Shown piece by piece: positions 6,772 to 12,370 of a stretch of 12,370 nucleotides of DNA (positions are counted from its first letter, which is position 1; each line of letters starts with the position of its first letter). The stretch is from positions 1 to 12,370 of the forward strand of contig JANWHF010000286.1 in NCBI GenBank assembly GCA_025450555.1, in the 5' to 3' direction. The position numbers and the translations under genes are program-made. Below the pieces are notes generated by a model. It saw only the letters and a list, made by a program, of their open reading frames with translations, did not search any database and was not told the DNA's origin. Source of the stretch: Tepidisphaeraceae bacterium (GTDB lineage Bacteria; Planctomycetota; Phycisphaerae; Tepidisphaerales; Tepidisphaeraceae).

Positions 6772-7413
6772 TCAAGACCCGGCATTGCTGCCGGCGAGCA
6801 TCTCCCTTAACTGCTGCCTGGCGCGACTCAGCCGCATATCAACCGCCTGCGGCGACAAATTGAGGATCTGGCCGATCTCCTTGCTCGACAATCCTTCGTA
6901 ATAGCGAAGCACAACGATCGGCCGCGAAATCTCATCCAAGCTGTCAAGCGCCTTTGTGATGATCTGCTGCTGCTCCCGGCTGCTCAGCTCGTGAAGCGGA
7001 TCCGGGCTGCAGCGCTGATCGCATGCCGCCAAGGCATTGGCTCCGCCGAAATCAATTGCCAGCGTACGATGCTTATCGCGCCGGCATTGGTCGATGGCGA
7101 GATTGCGGACAATGCCGCAAATCCACGTCGCGAACCGCGCCGGCTCTTTCAGCTCACCCATCCGCTGCCAGGCACGTAAGAATGCCTCCTGCACCACATC
7201 GCTGGCGTTCTCGCCGTTCCCGAGAACGGAATAGCCAACCGCAAGAGCCGTCCGCTCATATCGCCCAATCAACTTCGCAAAGGCGTCGGCATCTTTCTCG
7301 CGAGCGCGCAAAACAAGCGCCTCGGTTGAGTCTGATGACTCATGGGTCAGAGTCATTTGCCGATTCGTGGCTTCCATTGCCTTGCACGCCTCTTCCCAAT
7401 CATACGTCTGCAT
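6772..7413 (-). CDS. ECF-type RNA polymerase sigma factor (sigma-70 family)
   Basis: This protein of up to 213 aa has only regions 2 and 4. Region 2 spans residues about 44-113: DADAFAKLIGRYERTALAVG, DVVQEAFLRAWQRM (core-binding and -10 elements) and FATWICGIVRNLAIDQCRR. Region 4 spans about 148-207: ALDSLDEISRPIVVLRYYEG and the HTH SSKEIGQILNLSPQAVDMRL, ending SRARQQLREML. It directs polymerase to its own regulon, very often including its own operon. The start is uncertain. The ATG at 7413 has no Shine-Dalgarno, while the in-frame ATG at 7377 has GGAAGAGG at 7396-7389 (11-nt spacing) and removes a poorly conserved tail. It is the first gene of the operon with the anti-sigma-like and PDZ genes, and is divergent from the DUF6807 gene. 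Confidence 0.93.
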   Translation of the reverse strand: MQTYDWEEACKAMEATNRQMTLTHESSDSTEALVLRAREKDADAFAKLIGRYERTALAVGYSVLGNGENASDVVQEAFLRAWQRMGELKEPARFATWICGIVRNLAIDQCRRDKHRTLAIDFGGANALAACDQRCSPDPLHELSSREQQQIITKALDSLDEISRPIVVLRYYEGLSSKEIGQILNLSPQAVDMRLSRARQQLREMLAGSNAGS

Positions 7414-7445
7414 ATATGACGGACGATGCCCCTCGTATCTAACAC

Positions 7446-7480
7446 GAATTTCAGTTCAGGCAGGCCCGACCACGAAATTC
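7446..7480. promoter_or_regulatory. Inverted repeat in the divergent control region (possible operator)
   Basis: GAATTTC (7446-7452) and its exact reverse complement GAAATTC (7474-7480) are 21 bp apart, between the ECF sigma gene (minus) and the DUF6807 gene (plus). Centre-to-centre spacing is 28 bp. It could be a paired binding site acting on both genes. The arms are short, so chance is a real alternative. No convincing -35/-10 pair was found on either strand in this 129-bp region. Confidence 0.22.
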
Positions 7481-7542
7481 CCCTTGAGGTGGTATTGGTT
7501 TACAACAGCAGAGCTTTTACCCACGGAATCGGAGGACAAAAC

Positions 7543-8520
7543 GTGAACACCTATTTTCGATCAGCACTGATCGCCCTGTCTGCCCTGATGATCTGCTCGG
7601 CAGCCTCGGCCTTTGCCGAGCCGGCGAATCGCATTACCCAGCACGACACACATCTGGATGTAACCATTGACGGCCAGCCGTTCACAACCTATTGGTTCGG
7701 CAAGCGCAGCGATCGGCCTTATGTGCGACCGTTTTTCGATCCGGTGCTGGCGGTGGGTGAAGTGCCGCTGACCAGCGACCAATACGCAATGAAGCTCAAG
7801 GATCCGAAGAACAAGAAGATCGACCACCCTCACCATCAGGGTCTTTATGTGGCTCAGGGCGATGTGAATGGAGCCGATCAGTGGACGCTGGAGAAAGGCG
7901 CCAATCAGCCGAAGCAGCGCCACCTGGGCTTCGACCACGTCGGCAACGATGGCTTTGTCGAGAAGCTCGAATGGGAAGGCATAGACCATCAGCCGATTTT
8001 GAATGAAACGCGCACCGTTCATTTCCAGACCTGGCCCGATGGCAGTCGGGGAATTGAAATCACGTCGGCCTTCACGCCCATCAAGGGCGAAGTGACGTTC
8101 GGCGACACCAAGGAAGCCGGCCTGTGTGCCGTTCGCATGACCCACGCCATTTCCGATCACAATCCGCAAATCACGCTCAGCAGCGGAGCGAAAGGCGAGA
8201 AAGCCTCCTGGGGCAAACCTGCCGACTGGTGCGATGAATCAGGCATGGTGGATGGCAAGCCGTACGGCATCGCGATACTCGATGCGCCGTCCAATCCGAA
8301 ACATCCCGCGCGCTGGCACGTGCGAGCCTATGGATTAATGGCCTCCAATATTTTTGGCCTGCACGACTACGACAAGAAGAAATTCCCCGCCCATTCGGGA
8401 GACTTCAAGATGGAGCCGGGCAAAACCGTGACCTTCAAGCATCTGGTTGTAATACATCCGGGACTTGCTGCCGATGCGGGGCTTGAAGCGAAGTATGCGC
8501 AGTTCGCGCACCAGCAATGA
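7543..8520 (+). CDS. Exported DUF6807 (PmoA-like) family protein
   Basis: I place the start at GTG 7543, because GGAGGA (7531-7536) lies six bases upstream and the product then opens with a good signal peptide, MNTYFRSALIALSALMICSA, with cleavage after SAFA (residue 25). The frame is open back to 7426, but that longer version would bury the signal peptide. The mature protein (325 aa precursor) has the family's marks: KKIDHPHHQGLYVAQGD (91-107), EAGLCAVRMTHA (191-202), KASWGKPADWCDESG (220-234) and the C-terminal signature NPKHPARWHVRAYGLMASN (251-269). 'PmoA' is an inherited name, and nothing here suggests a methane monooxygenase subunit. Members are common in Planctomycetes and Bacteroidetes near sugar-catabolism genes. 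A carbohydrate-related, all-beta fold with His residues at 95, 97 and 98 is plausible but not proven. Confidence 0.88.
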   Translation: MNTYFRSALIALSALMICSAASAFAEPANRITQHDTHLDVTIDGQPFTTYWFGKRSDRPYVRPFFDPVLAVGEVPLTSDQYAMKLKDPKNKKIDHPHHQGLYVAQGDVNGADQWTLEKGANQPKQRHLGFDHVGNDGFVEKLEWEGIDHQPILNETRTVHFQTWPDGSRGIEITSAFTPIKGEVTFGDTKEAGLCAVRMTHAISDHNPQITLSSGAKGEKASWGKPADWCDESGMVDGKPYGIAILDAPSNPKHPARWHVRAYGLMASNIFGLHDYDKKKFPAHSGDFKMEPGKTVTFKHLVVIHPGLAADAGLEAKYAQFAHQQ

Positions 8521-8543
8521 GACATCGCCTTTGACCGCTCCTT

Positions 8544-8629
8544 AGCGCCAAGAACGCCAAGGGAGCCAAGAGCGCCAAGAAGATCAATTCATTTTTTGGC
8601 GTTCTCGGCTCCTTGGCGGCCTTGGCGCT
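8544..8629. repeat. Long inverted repeat with 9-bp-periodic arms, likely bidirectional terminator or REP-like element
   Basis: The left arm is four 9-bp units (AGCGCCAAG, AACGCCAAG, GGAGCCAAG, AGCGCCAAG; 8544-8579). The right arm (8596-8629) is nearly its reverse complement, in units TTGGCGTTC, TCGGCTCC, TTGGCGGCC and CTTGGCGCT. The two arms pair over about 35 bases with one bulge, three mismatches and G-U pairs, around an AT-rich loop of about 16 nt. It lies between the convergent DUF6807 and MFS genes, where a bidirectional transcription stop would be useful. CGCCAAG-type repeats recur in planctomycete and verrucomicrobial intergenic DNA as far as I recall; I could not check this. Confidence 0.7.
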
Positions 8630-8652
8630 TAAACCGCAGCGCGAGAGTTGCC

Positions 8653-8688
8653 ATCAACCGCAGGTCTAGTGCGCCGCCATCGGTTGAT
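8653..8688 (-). terminator. Stem-loop around the MFS gene stop codon
   Basis: ATCAACCG (8653-8660) and CGGTTGAT (8681-8688) form a perfect 8-bp stem with a 20-nt loop containing the TAG stop of the MFS gene (8666-8668). There is no U-run after it, so it could at most help termination or protect the mRNA 3' end together with the 8544-8629 repeat. Confidence 0.25.
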
Positions 8689-10252
8689 CTTCCGGTAGCG
8701 GCTGCCCCTTGGTTTCCGGGCCGATGAAGGCGGCAACGATGCCGATGATGTACACGGCAGCGACAATTACTGCGGCCAGGCGGAAGCCCTGAATCGCAAA
8801 TCGGCCCCCCAGCAGCGCGGCAAGGCTGCCGAAGGTGATCGGTCCCAGCGCGGCGACGTATCTCCCCACGTTGTAGCAGAAGCCAATCCCGGTTGTGCGC
8901 AGGCGCGTGGGGAATAGTTCGGGGAAATAGACCGCGTAGCCGCCAAATGGGATGAGCGTACAGAAGCCCAGCAACGGATAGAGATAGTAAATCTGGTCCG
9001 GCTTGTGGAAGTCCAGGAAGACGATCACGATGCCCGCCCAGGCGGCAACGAAGCCGATCACAAACGCTGGCTTGCGACCGATTCGAGTCGCCATCCAGGC
9101 GAAGGCCAGCATTCCAAAAAATGCGCCAATCTGCTGAACGATCGACCCGCGCGATTTGAGCTGCGCGCCTTCTTCGGGCGTGATTCGACTCTTCAGCAGC
9201 TCTGCAAGCTCCGTTCGTCGTTCGGATGAAAGCGATACATCGGCAAGATTCGCGGGAAGCACTTCGCCATGCCGGGCGGTGCGCGACAGCAGTCGGCGGT
9301 AGGCCGTGGCATCGTCGGGTTTGAAATCTTTAATCAATATCGCGCGTTGCGCGGCATCCGGGGCCGCGACCACCGCCTCAATATGATGCCCGGCTTCGAC
9401 CGACATCTGCGGGAACGAGGCGTCGATCAATTCCGGGCTGTAGAACCCGATTCCCCATAGTCCGACGACGCCTGAAATGGCCAGTGCCAAACCGACCAGC
9501 GTGTTGCGCCGCCACCGCGGATCGCTGAAGAGGTCGGAGATTTTCCCCATCGCCTGGCCCGCCCCCTCCCGCGCCGCCTGCTTGGCCAGCACCCATTTCT
9601 CCGGCTCGCGCATGCGCGACATCGCGAAGACCGCGATCAATGCCGGAATCGCGCCAAAGCAATATAAATATCGCCACGTCAGGTGATCGGCTCCATGAGC
9701 CAAATTGCTACTGACGCTCAGCAACTCGGCGCCAATGACATTGCCCACCGCCGATAGTGCCTGCAAAAACCCCAGCGCCTGCGCTCGCGCCTGCTCAGGC
9801 ATCGTGTCGGCGACCAACCCGGCGCCCGCGGCAAATTCTCCGCCGACGCCAAAGCCGGTGATGAATCGCCAGATGGAAAACTCCCACCAGTTGTGCGCCA
9901 GCGCGCTCAGACCCGTGAAGACGGCATACATCGCCACCGTCAGCGTCATCGTCTTGGCGCGCCCCCATTTGTCCCCGACCACTCCAAAGACCAATCCCCC
10001 GGTGGCCCAGCCGATCATGAAGACGGTCGTGGCGATCGAGCCAATCCGCGTTTGCTCGGCCAGCGACTGGCCCGGCAGCAGATCGCGCATGCTGATCGCG
10101 CGCGAGATCGTGAACATCATCTGATCGGCACAATCGAACATCCATCCGAGCGCGCAGAGAATCAGCACGGCCCAGTGGTAGCCATTGAGATGGCGATACC
10201 ACGGGCGCGCATCGAGTTCGGTTCCGTTCAAAGCGGGTGTGGTTGGAATCAT
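8666..10252 (-). CDS. MFS transporter, metabolite/sugar:H+ symporter type, with long inserted loop
   Basis: Taken from the ATG at 10252 it has 528 aa and 12 predicted membrane helices. Family signs, in this numbering: FDCADQMMF in TM1 (39-47), motif A GDKWGRAKTM (93-102), WRFITGFGVGGEFAAGAGLV in TM4/5 (128-147), ATRIGRKPA, the A-like motif of the second half (388-396), FPELFPTRLRTTGIGF (443-458) and the terminal GPETKG (511-516). These place it with the sugar-porter/NiaP/AAHS-like branch of MFS. The substrate cannot be told. A roughly 85-residue charged segment (about 281-367) sits between TM7 and TM8, where most members have a short periplasmic loop. The frame also allows a TTG start at 10324, six bases after the sigma gene stop, but without a clear Shine-Dalgarno. 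It may be co-transcribed with the sigma gene. Confidence 0.9.
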   Translation of the reverse strand: MIPTTPALNGTELDARPWYRHLNGYHWAVLILCALGWMFDCADQMMFTISRAISMRDLLPGQSLAEQTRIGSIATTVFMIGWATGGLVFGVVGDKWGRAKTMTLTVAMYAVFTGLSALAHNWWEFSIWRFITGFGVGGEFAAGAGLVADTMPEQARAQALGFLQALSAVGNVIGAELLSVSSNLAHGADHLTWRYLYCFGAIPALIAVFAMSRMREPEKWVLAKQAAREGAGQAMGKISDLFSDPRWRRNTLVGLALAISGVVGLWGIGFYSPELIDASFPQMSVEAGHHIEAVVAAPDAAQRAILIKDFKPDDATAYRRLLSRTARHGEVLPANLADVSLSSERRTELAELLKSRITPEEGAQLKSRGSIVQQIGAFFGMLAFAWMATRIGRKPAFVIGFVAAWAGIVIVFLDFHKPDQIYYLYPLLGFCTLIPFGGYAVYFPELFPTRLRTTGIGFCYNVGRYVAALGPITFGSLAALLGGRFAIQGFRLAAVIVAAVYIIGIVAAFIGPETKGQPLPEDQPMAAH

Positions 10253-10330
10253 GAGATGGGCTTCAATATACGGATAATCGACGGCGCGACTATGGGAGTG
10301 GCGGAACTTTTCCAGGCGGGACAACTCAGC

Positions 10331-11980
10331 TTAGCTGAGGCTGGCGCTGGCCGCATCGCGGAGCTTGGCCATGGCGAGGCGTTCGATCTGCCGGAGGCGC
10401 TGGCGCGAAAGACCCAGTCGGCTGCCGACGGTTTCGAGCGTGTCGGGCGATTCGCGCTCGGCGATGCCAAAATGGGCCCGCACTACCGCCCGCTCGCGAT
10501 CGTCCAGCCGCCCAAGAAGCTGTCGAACCTGTTCGCGGTCGGCCAGATGCTGATTCTCGGTGCCGAATCGATGATCGGGAATGGCGTGCAGCACCATCGG
10601 ATCGACATTCGACCCACGCCGCGCGGCCAGCATCTGCGGCACGCTCCGCGCAAAACCTTTCATCAGCGCCAGCGTCGCATAAGTGCTGAAGCGATGGCCG
10701 CGATGAATATCGAAGCTTTCGACGGCCCGCATCATCACCAGGCTGCCTTCGCTCATCAGCTCCATCAGCGACACGCCGGGGCGAAGATGCTTTCGCGCGA
10801 CGCTGACGATCAGCCGCATGTTGGCGCGAAGGATGGCGTTCTTTGTCTGCGTCGCCTCATGGAGGTGTTTCTCCATCAGATCCAGATCGCGCCAGCGGGC
10901 GAAGCGTGGCTCGAGCTCGCGCCGGGCCGACACAAACTGGAATTTGTGAAAATTGAATTTCAAGAACAGCGCCCGCTCTTTTGAAGGCGTCAAGAGCGGC
11001 GTGCGATACAAATCGGCCAGATACGGCGGCAAGTCGCGGGGCACGCGATGCTCATCACCATTCCTGGCCACCAATTCATCTTGATTGACGATCGCATCGA
11101 TCGCCTCGCCCGCATCCTCCTGGTGATACAGCGGATCGTCGATGAACTTCACCTTGTGCCGGCTGAGCTTCTCGATCCGTTGATCGAGGATGACGCGGTA
11201 AACCGCCGACCGCGAGCGGCGCACCCGGCTGGCAAGAAGCTTGAGCGGCAACCCGCGCTTCCAGCCACGAACGATGCGCTCGCGCTGCTCCTCGGTGAGC
11301 GGTGTGGCAGCACTCGGAAAGATTGGCGCTTCCGCATGTTCCTGATCGTATTTGCGCAGGATATGCAGCACGGTCGCGGGAGAGCGGCTGAGCTTCTTGC
11401 CGATGCGTCGCGAGATTTCGCCTTCGCAGCAGCCACATTCGCCCGCCAGGCGCCGGCCGCGCCGGATCATCTCGTCGCGCTCCGCATCGCCGACGAGCGA
11501 GAAATTCATCCCCCGCGCCACTTGGTCCTGATGAGTCGCAAAGAACAATTCTACGCTCGAAAGCAAAAAGCCCACGCGCCGCTTGCCATCGGGGAAGATA
11601 AACCGCCGTGCCGGCAGCCCCTTGCGCCGCCAGCGCTGGATCGTCTTGCTGGTAACGTTGAAGCGCTCGCAGACATCCTCAATCGCCAGCACCGGCTCCG
11701 CAGCGCGATCGCTGCTGATGTCGAGTGAATCGCTGACATGCTCGATCAGCAATCCCAGGTCATGCTGAAGCGCAACGCCCGCCAGCAGATCCTCGGAGAC
11801 TCGTTTGGGTCGATACCCGGTAATGCGGAAAATGATGAATTCGAGCGGGTAAGCCTTGTTAGCATCAATCGAGTGGAGCAGCTTTTCCGCCGCATCCACC
11901 TGAGCGGCCCGGGTGTCCTGCGGCGTAAACTCCATCTGCCGCGACAACGCCCCGAGACTGTCAATGCGGAACTTGGCCAC
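10331..11980 (-). CDS. Composite sigma-70 factor: several N-terminal HTH segments fused to RpoD-like regions 1.2, 2 and 4
   Basis: The product has 549 aa and a GTG start at 11980. Residues 94-150 are a MerR/HTH_17-like domain (VLAIEDVCERFNVTSKTIQRW). A possible second HTH spans 160-212 (EGEISRRIGKKLSRSPATVL), and a homeodomain/resolvase-like third HTH spans 227-267 (LTEEQRERIVRGWKRGLPLK, then RSRSAVYRVI). Residues 318-346 resemble region 1.2 (PPYLADLYRTPLLTPSKERA). Region 2 (380-447) carries LRANMRLIVSVARKHL, SLMELMSEGSLVMMRAVESF and FSTYAT. The RpoD WWIRQAITR stretch after it is replaced by LALMKGFAR. Only about 30 residues separate region 2 from region 4, so region 3 is missing. Region 4 (481-541) is RpoD-like (TLETVGSRLGLSRQRLRQIE). 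It probably guides polymerase to a special promoter set. The MFS gene is immediately downstream. Confidence 0.9.
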   Translation of the reverse strand: MAKFRIDSLGALSRQMEFTPQDTRAAQVDAAEKLLHSIDANKAYPLEFIIFRITGYRPKRVSEDLLAGVALQHDLGLLIEHVSDSLDISSDRAAEPVLAIEDVCERFNVTSKTIQRWRRKGLPARRFIFPDGKRRVGFLLSSVELFFATHQDQVARGMNFSLVGDAERDEMIRRGRRLAGECGCCEGEISRRIGKKLSRSPATVLHILRKYDQEHAEAPIFPSAATPLTEEQRERIVRGWKRGLPLKLLASRVRRSRSAVYRVILDQRIEKLSRHKVKFIDDPLYHQEDAGEAIDAIVNQDELVARNGDEHRVPRDLPPYLADLYRTPLLTPSKERALFLKFNFHKFQFVSARRELEPRFARWRDLDLMEKHLHEATQTKNAILRANMRLIVSVARKHLRPGVSLMELMSEGSLVMMRAVESFDIHRGHRFSTYATLALMKGFARSVPQMLAARRGSNVDPMVLHAIPDHRFGTENQHLADREQVRQLLGRLDDRERAVVRAHFGIAERESPDTLETVGSRLGLSRQRLRQIERLAMAKLRDAASASLS

Positions 11981-11988
11981 TGTCAGAA

Positions 11989-12017
11989 ATTATCCCGGTT
12001 CCGCAACGACACGTCAA
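11989..12017 (-). promoter_or_regulatory. Strong sigma-70 promoter of the composite sigma factor gene, predicting a leaderless mRNA
   Basis: A -35 TTGACG (12017-12012) and a -10 GATAAT (11994-11989) are exactly 17 bp apart on the minus strand, each matching the consensus in 5 of 6 positions. Eight bases separate the -10 from the GTG at 11980, so the transcript should begin within about two bases of the start codon. No Shine-Dalgarno is visible. If the GTG is not used, the next in-frame ATG is at 11935. Confidence 0.65.
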
Positions 12018-12071
12018 GAATCGAATCGGCCTGCAAAGCCCAAATTCTTCAATTCACAGCGGGCAATCGAC

Positions 12072-12114
12072 CCGCGCGCGGCGCGCGACACTTGCGCGCC
12101 GCGCGCTCCAATTG
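12072..12114. repeat. GC-rich hairpin repeat, copy nearer the sigma gene
   Basis: GCGCGCGGCGCGC (12074-12086) and its exact reverse complement GCGCGCCGCGCGC (12094-12106) form a perfect 13-bp stem with a 7-nt loop, followed by TCCAATTG (12107-12114). The first 18 bases (12072-12089) recur exactly at 12166-12183. The hairpin is bracketed by near-identical 10-mers, CAATCGACCC (12064-12073) and CAATTGACCC (12109-12118), in the same orientation. There is no U-run on either side, so it is REP-like rather than a plain terminator. Confidence 0.7.
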
Positions 12115-12165
12115 ACCCTCTCGATGAGCGCAACTTCATTGATTGCAAACCCTTGCGATCTTCGT

Positions 12166-12215
12166 CCGCGCGCGGCGCGCGACCCTCGCGCGACACCAGC
12201 GCCGCGCTCCAATTG
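12166..12215. repeat. GC-rich hairpin repeat, second copy
   Basis: It shares the 18-mer at 12166-12183 and the TCCAATTG end (12208-12215) with the copy at 12072-12114. Here the stem is 9 bp (GCGCGGCGC 12170-12178 with GCGCCGCGC 12199-12207), and the 20-nt loop holds an extra GCGACCCTCGCGCGAC stretch. It starts 12 bp from the stop codon of the gene at the right edge. The 50 bp between the two copies (12115-12165) show no gene or clear site. Confidence 0.65.
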
Positions 12216-12227
12216 TCAAGTCGTTTT

Positions 12228-12370
12228 TCATTTTGGTGTGCTCCAAATGACCATTTTGCGCATTCGAATCCCCTGCTGGCTCCGGTACGTGGAGGTCGGC
12301 GCAAGCGACCCCAGCAAGTCGTTCAGCATTGGCATAGGTCCATCAGCCCAGACACCTTCATCGCCGCCGG
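12228..12370 (-). CDS. C-terminal end of an unrecognised protein (5' part outside window)
   Basis: A minus-strand frame enters from the right edge and stays open for 46 codons to a TGA at 12230-12228; the other two minus frames close within 50 bases. The visible residues include DEGVWADGPMPMLNDLLG and TSTYRSQQGIRMRKMVIW, and the protein ends STPK. Residue use looks like real protein, but it is too short for a family call. It lies upstream of, and in the same direction as, the composite sigma gene, separated from it by the two GC-rich repeats and the sigma gene's own promoter. Confidence 0.55.
   Translation of the reverse strand, partial: GGDEGVWADGPMPMLNDLLGSLAPTSTYRSQQGIRMRKMVIWSTPK

Noticed and set aside
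7426..7542. Longer N-terminus for the DUF6807 protein
   Set aside because: The extra 39 residues precede a proper signal peptide, and a GGAGGA is placed for the GTG at 7543.
10253..10324. TTG start extending the MFS protein by 24 residues
   Set aside because: There is no clear Shine-Dalgarno and the added stretch is not membrane-like. The ATG at 10252 is preferred, though the TTG start cannot be ruled out.
10325..10339. Perfect 15-bp palindrome CTCAGCTTAGCTGAG over the composite sigma gene stop codon
   Set aside because: The left half is mostly set by the last codons and the stop. The loop is too small for the full stem and no U-run follows, so chance is likely.
9893..10984. Plus-strand open frame of 363 codons spanning the MFS and sigma genes
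   Set aside because: It is antisense to two genes with strong family motifs. The composition (many His, Arg, Gln) is typical of a mirror frame.
12263..12283. tRNA 3'-end-like stretch (TTCGAATCCCC then TGGCTCC), a possible att remnant
   Set aside because: The bases before it (GCGCA) cannot form the T-stem, no other tRNA arm is present, and the stretch lies in the open minus-strand frame at the right edge.

Overview
The window looks like chromosomal DNA from a soil- or freshwater-type planctomycete, most likely of the Phycisphaerae/Tepidisphaera kind. The case rests on two large secreted proteins with a planctomycete-style E-x-R-x-L-L-S N-terminus, an ECF sigma operon with a PDZ-only secreted protein, a DUF6807 ('PmoA-like') protein, GC-rich REP-like intergenic hairpins, and moderately GC-rich coding sequence. 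The taxonomic call is inference. No tRNA, rRNA, CRISPR array, transposase or phage gene is visible.

Layout, left to right. (a) 1-4269, minus strand: two surface/secreted protein genes. The left one (Big_5 Ig domain plus sorbosone-dehydrogenase-like propeller start) runs off the left edge. The right one (1125 aa) has an internally duplicated Ig-plus-module unit, an FnIII domain, a jelly-roll domain and a basic helical tail. (b) 4270-4555: its promoter and a roughly 200-nt leader that can fold into a closed multi-helix RNA. (c) 4556-5146, minus: ogt, a DNA-repair alkyltransferase, with a promoter that predicts an almost leaderless mRNA. (d) 5203-7413, minus: a three-gene operon of ECF sigma factor, membrane anti-sigma-like protein and secreted PDZ protein, closed by a clear intrinsic terminator. 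(e) 7543-8520, plus: a secreted DUF6807 protein, divergent from the operon. (f) 8544-8629: a long inverted repeat with arms built on a 9-bp period, between convergent genes. (g) 8666-10252, minus: an MFS transporter with a long inserted loop. (h) 10331-11980, minus: a composite sigma-70 factor with several N-terminal HTH segments, behind a near-consensus promoter that also predicts a leaderless transcript. (i) 12072-12215: two copies of a GC-rich hairpin repeat. (j) 12228-12370: the C-terminal end of an unrecognised minus-strand gene.

How it fits together: the ECF operon is probably a self-contained envelope-sensing unit, and the DUF6807 gene may share its divergent control region. The composite sigma factor and MFS transporter are adjacent and may be co-transcribed. 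The most interesting signals are the structured leader RNA at 4301-4441 and the composite sigma factor, whose -10 recognition region departs from the RpoD consensus. No defence, CRISPR or biosynthetic system was found.
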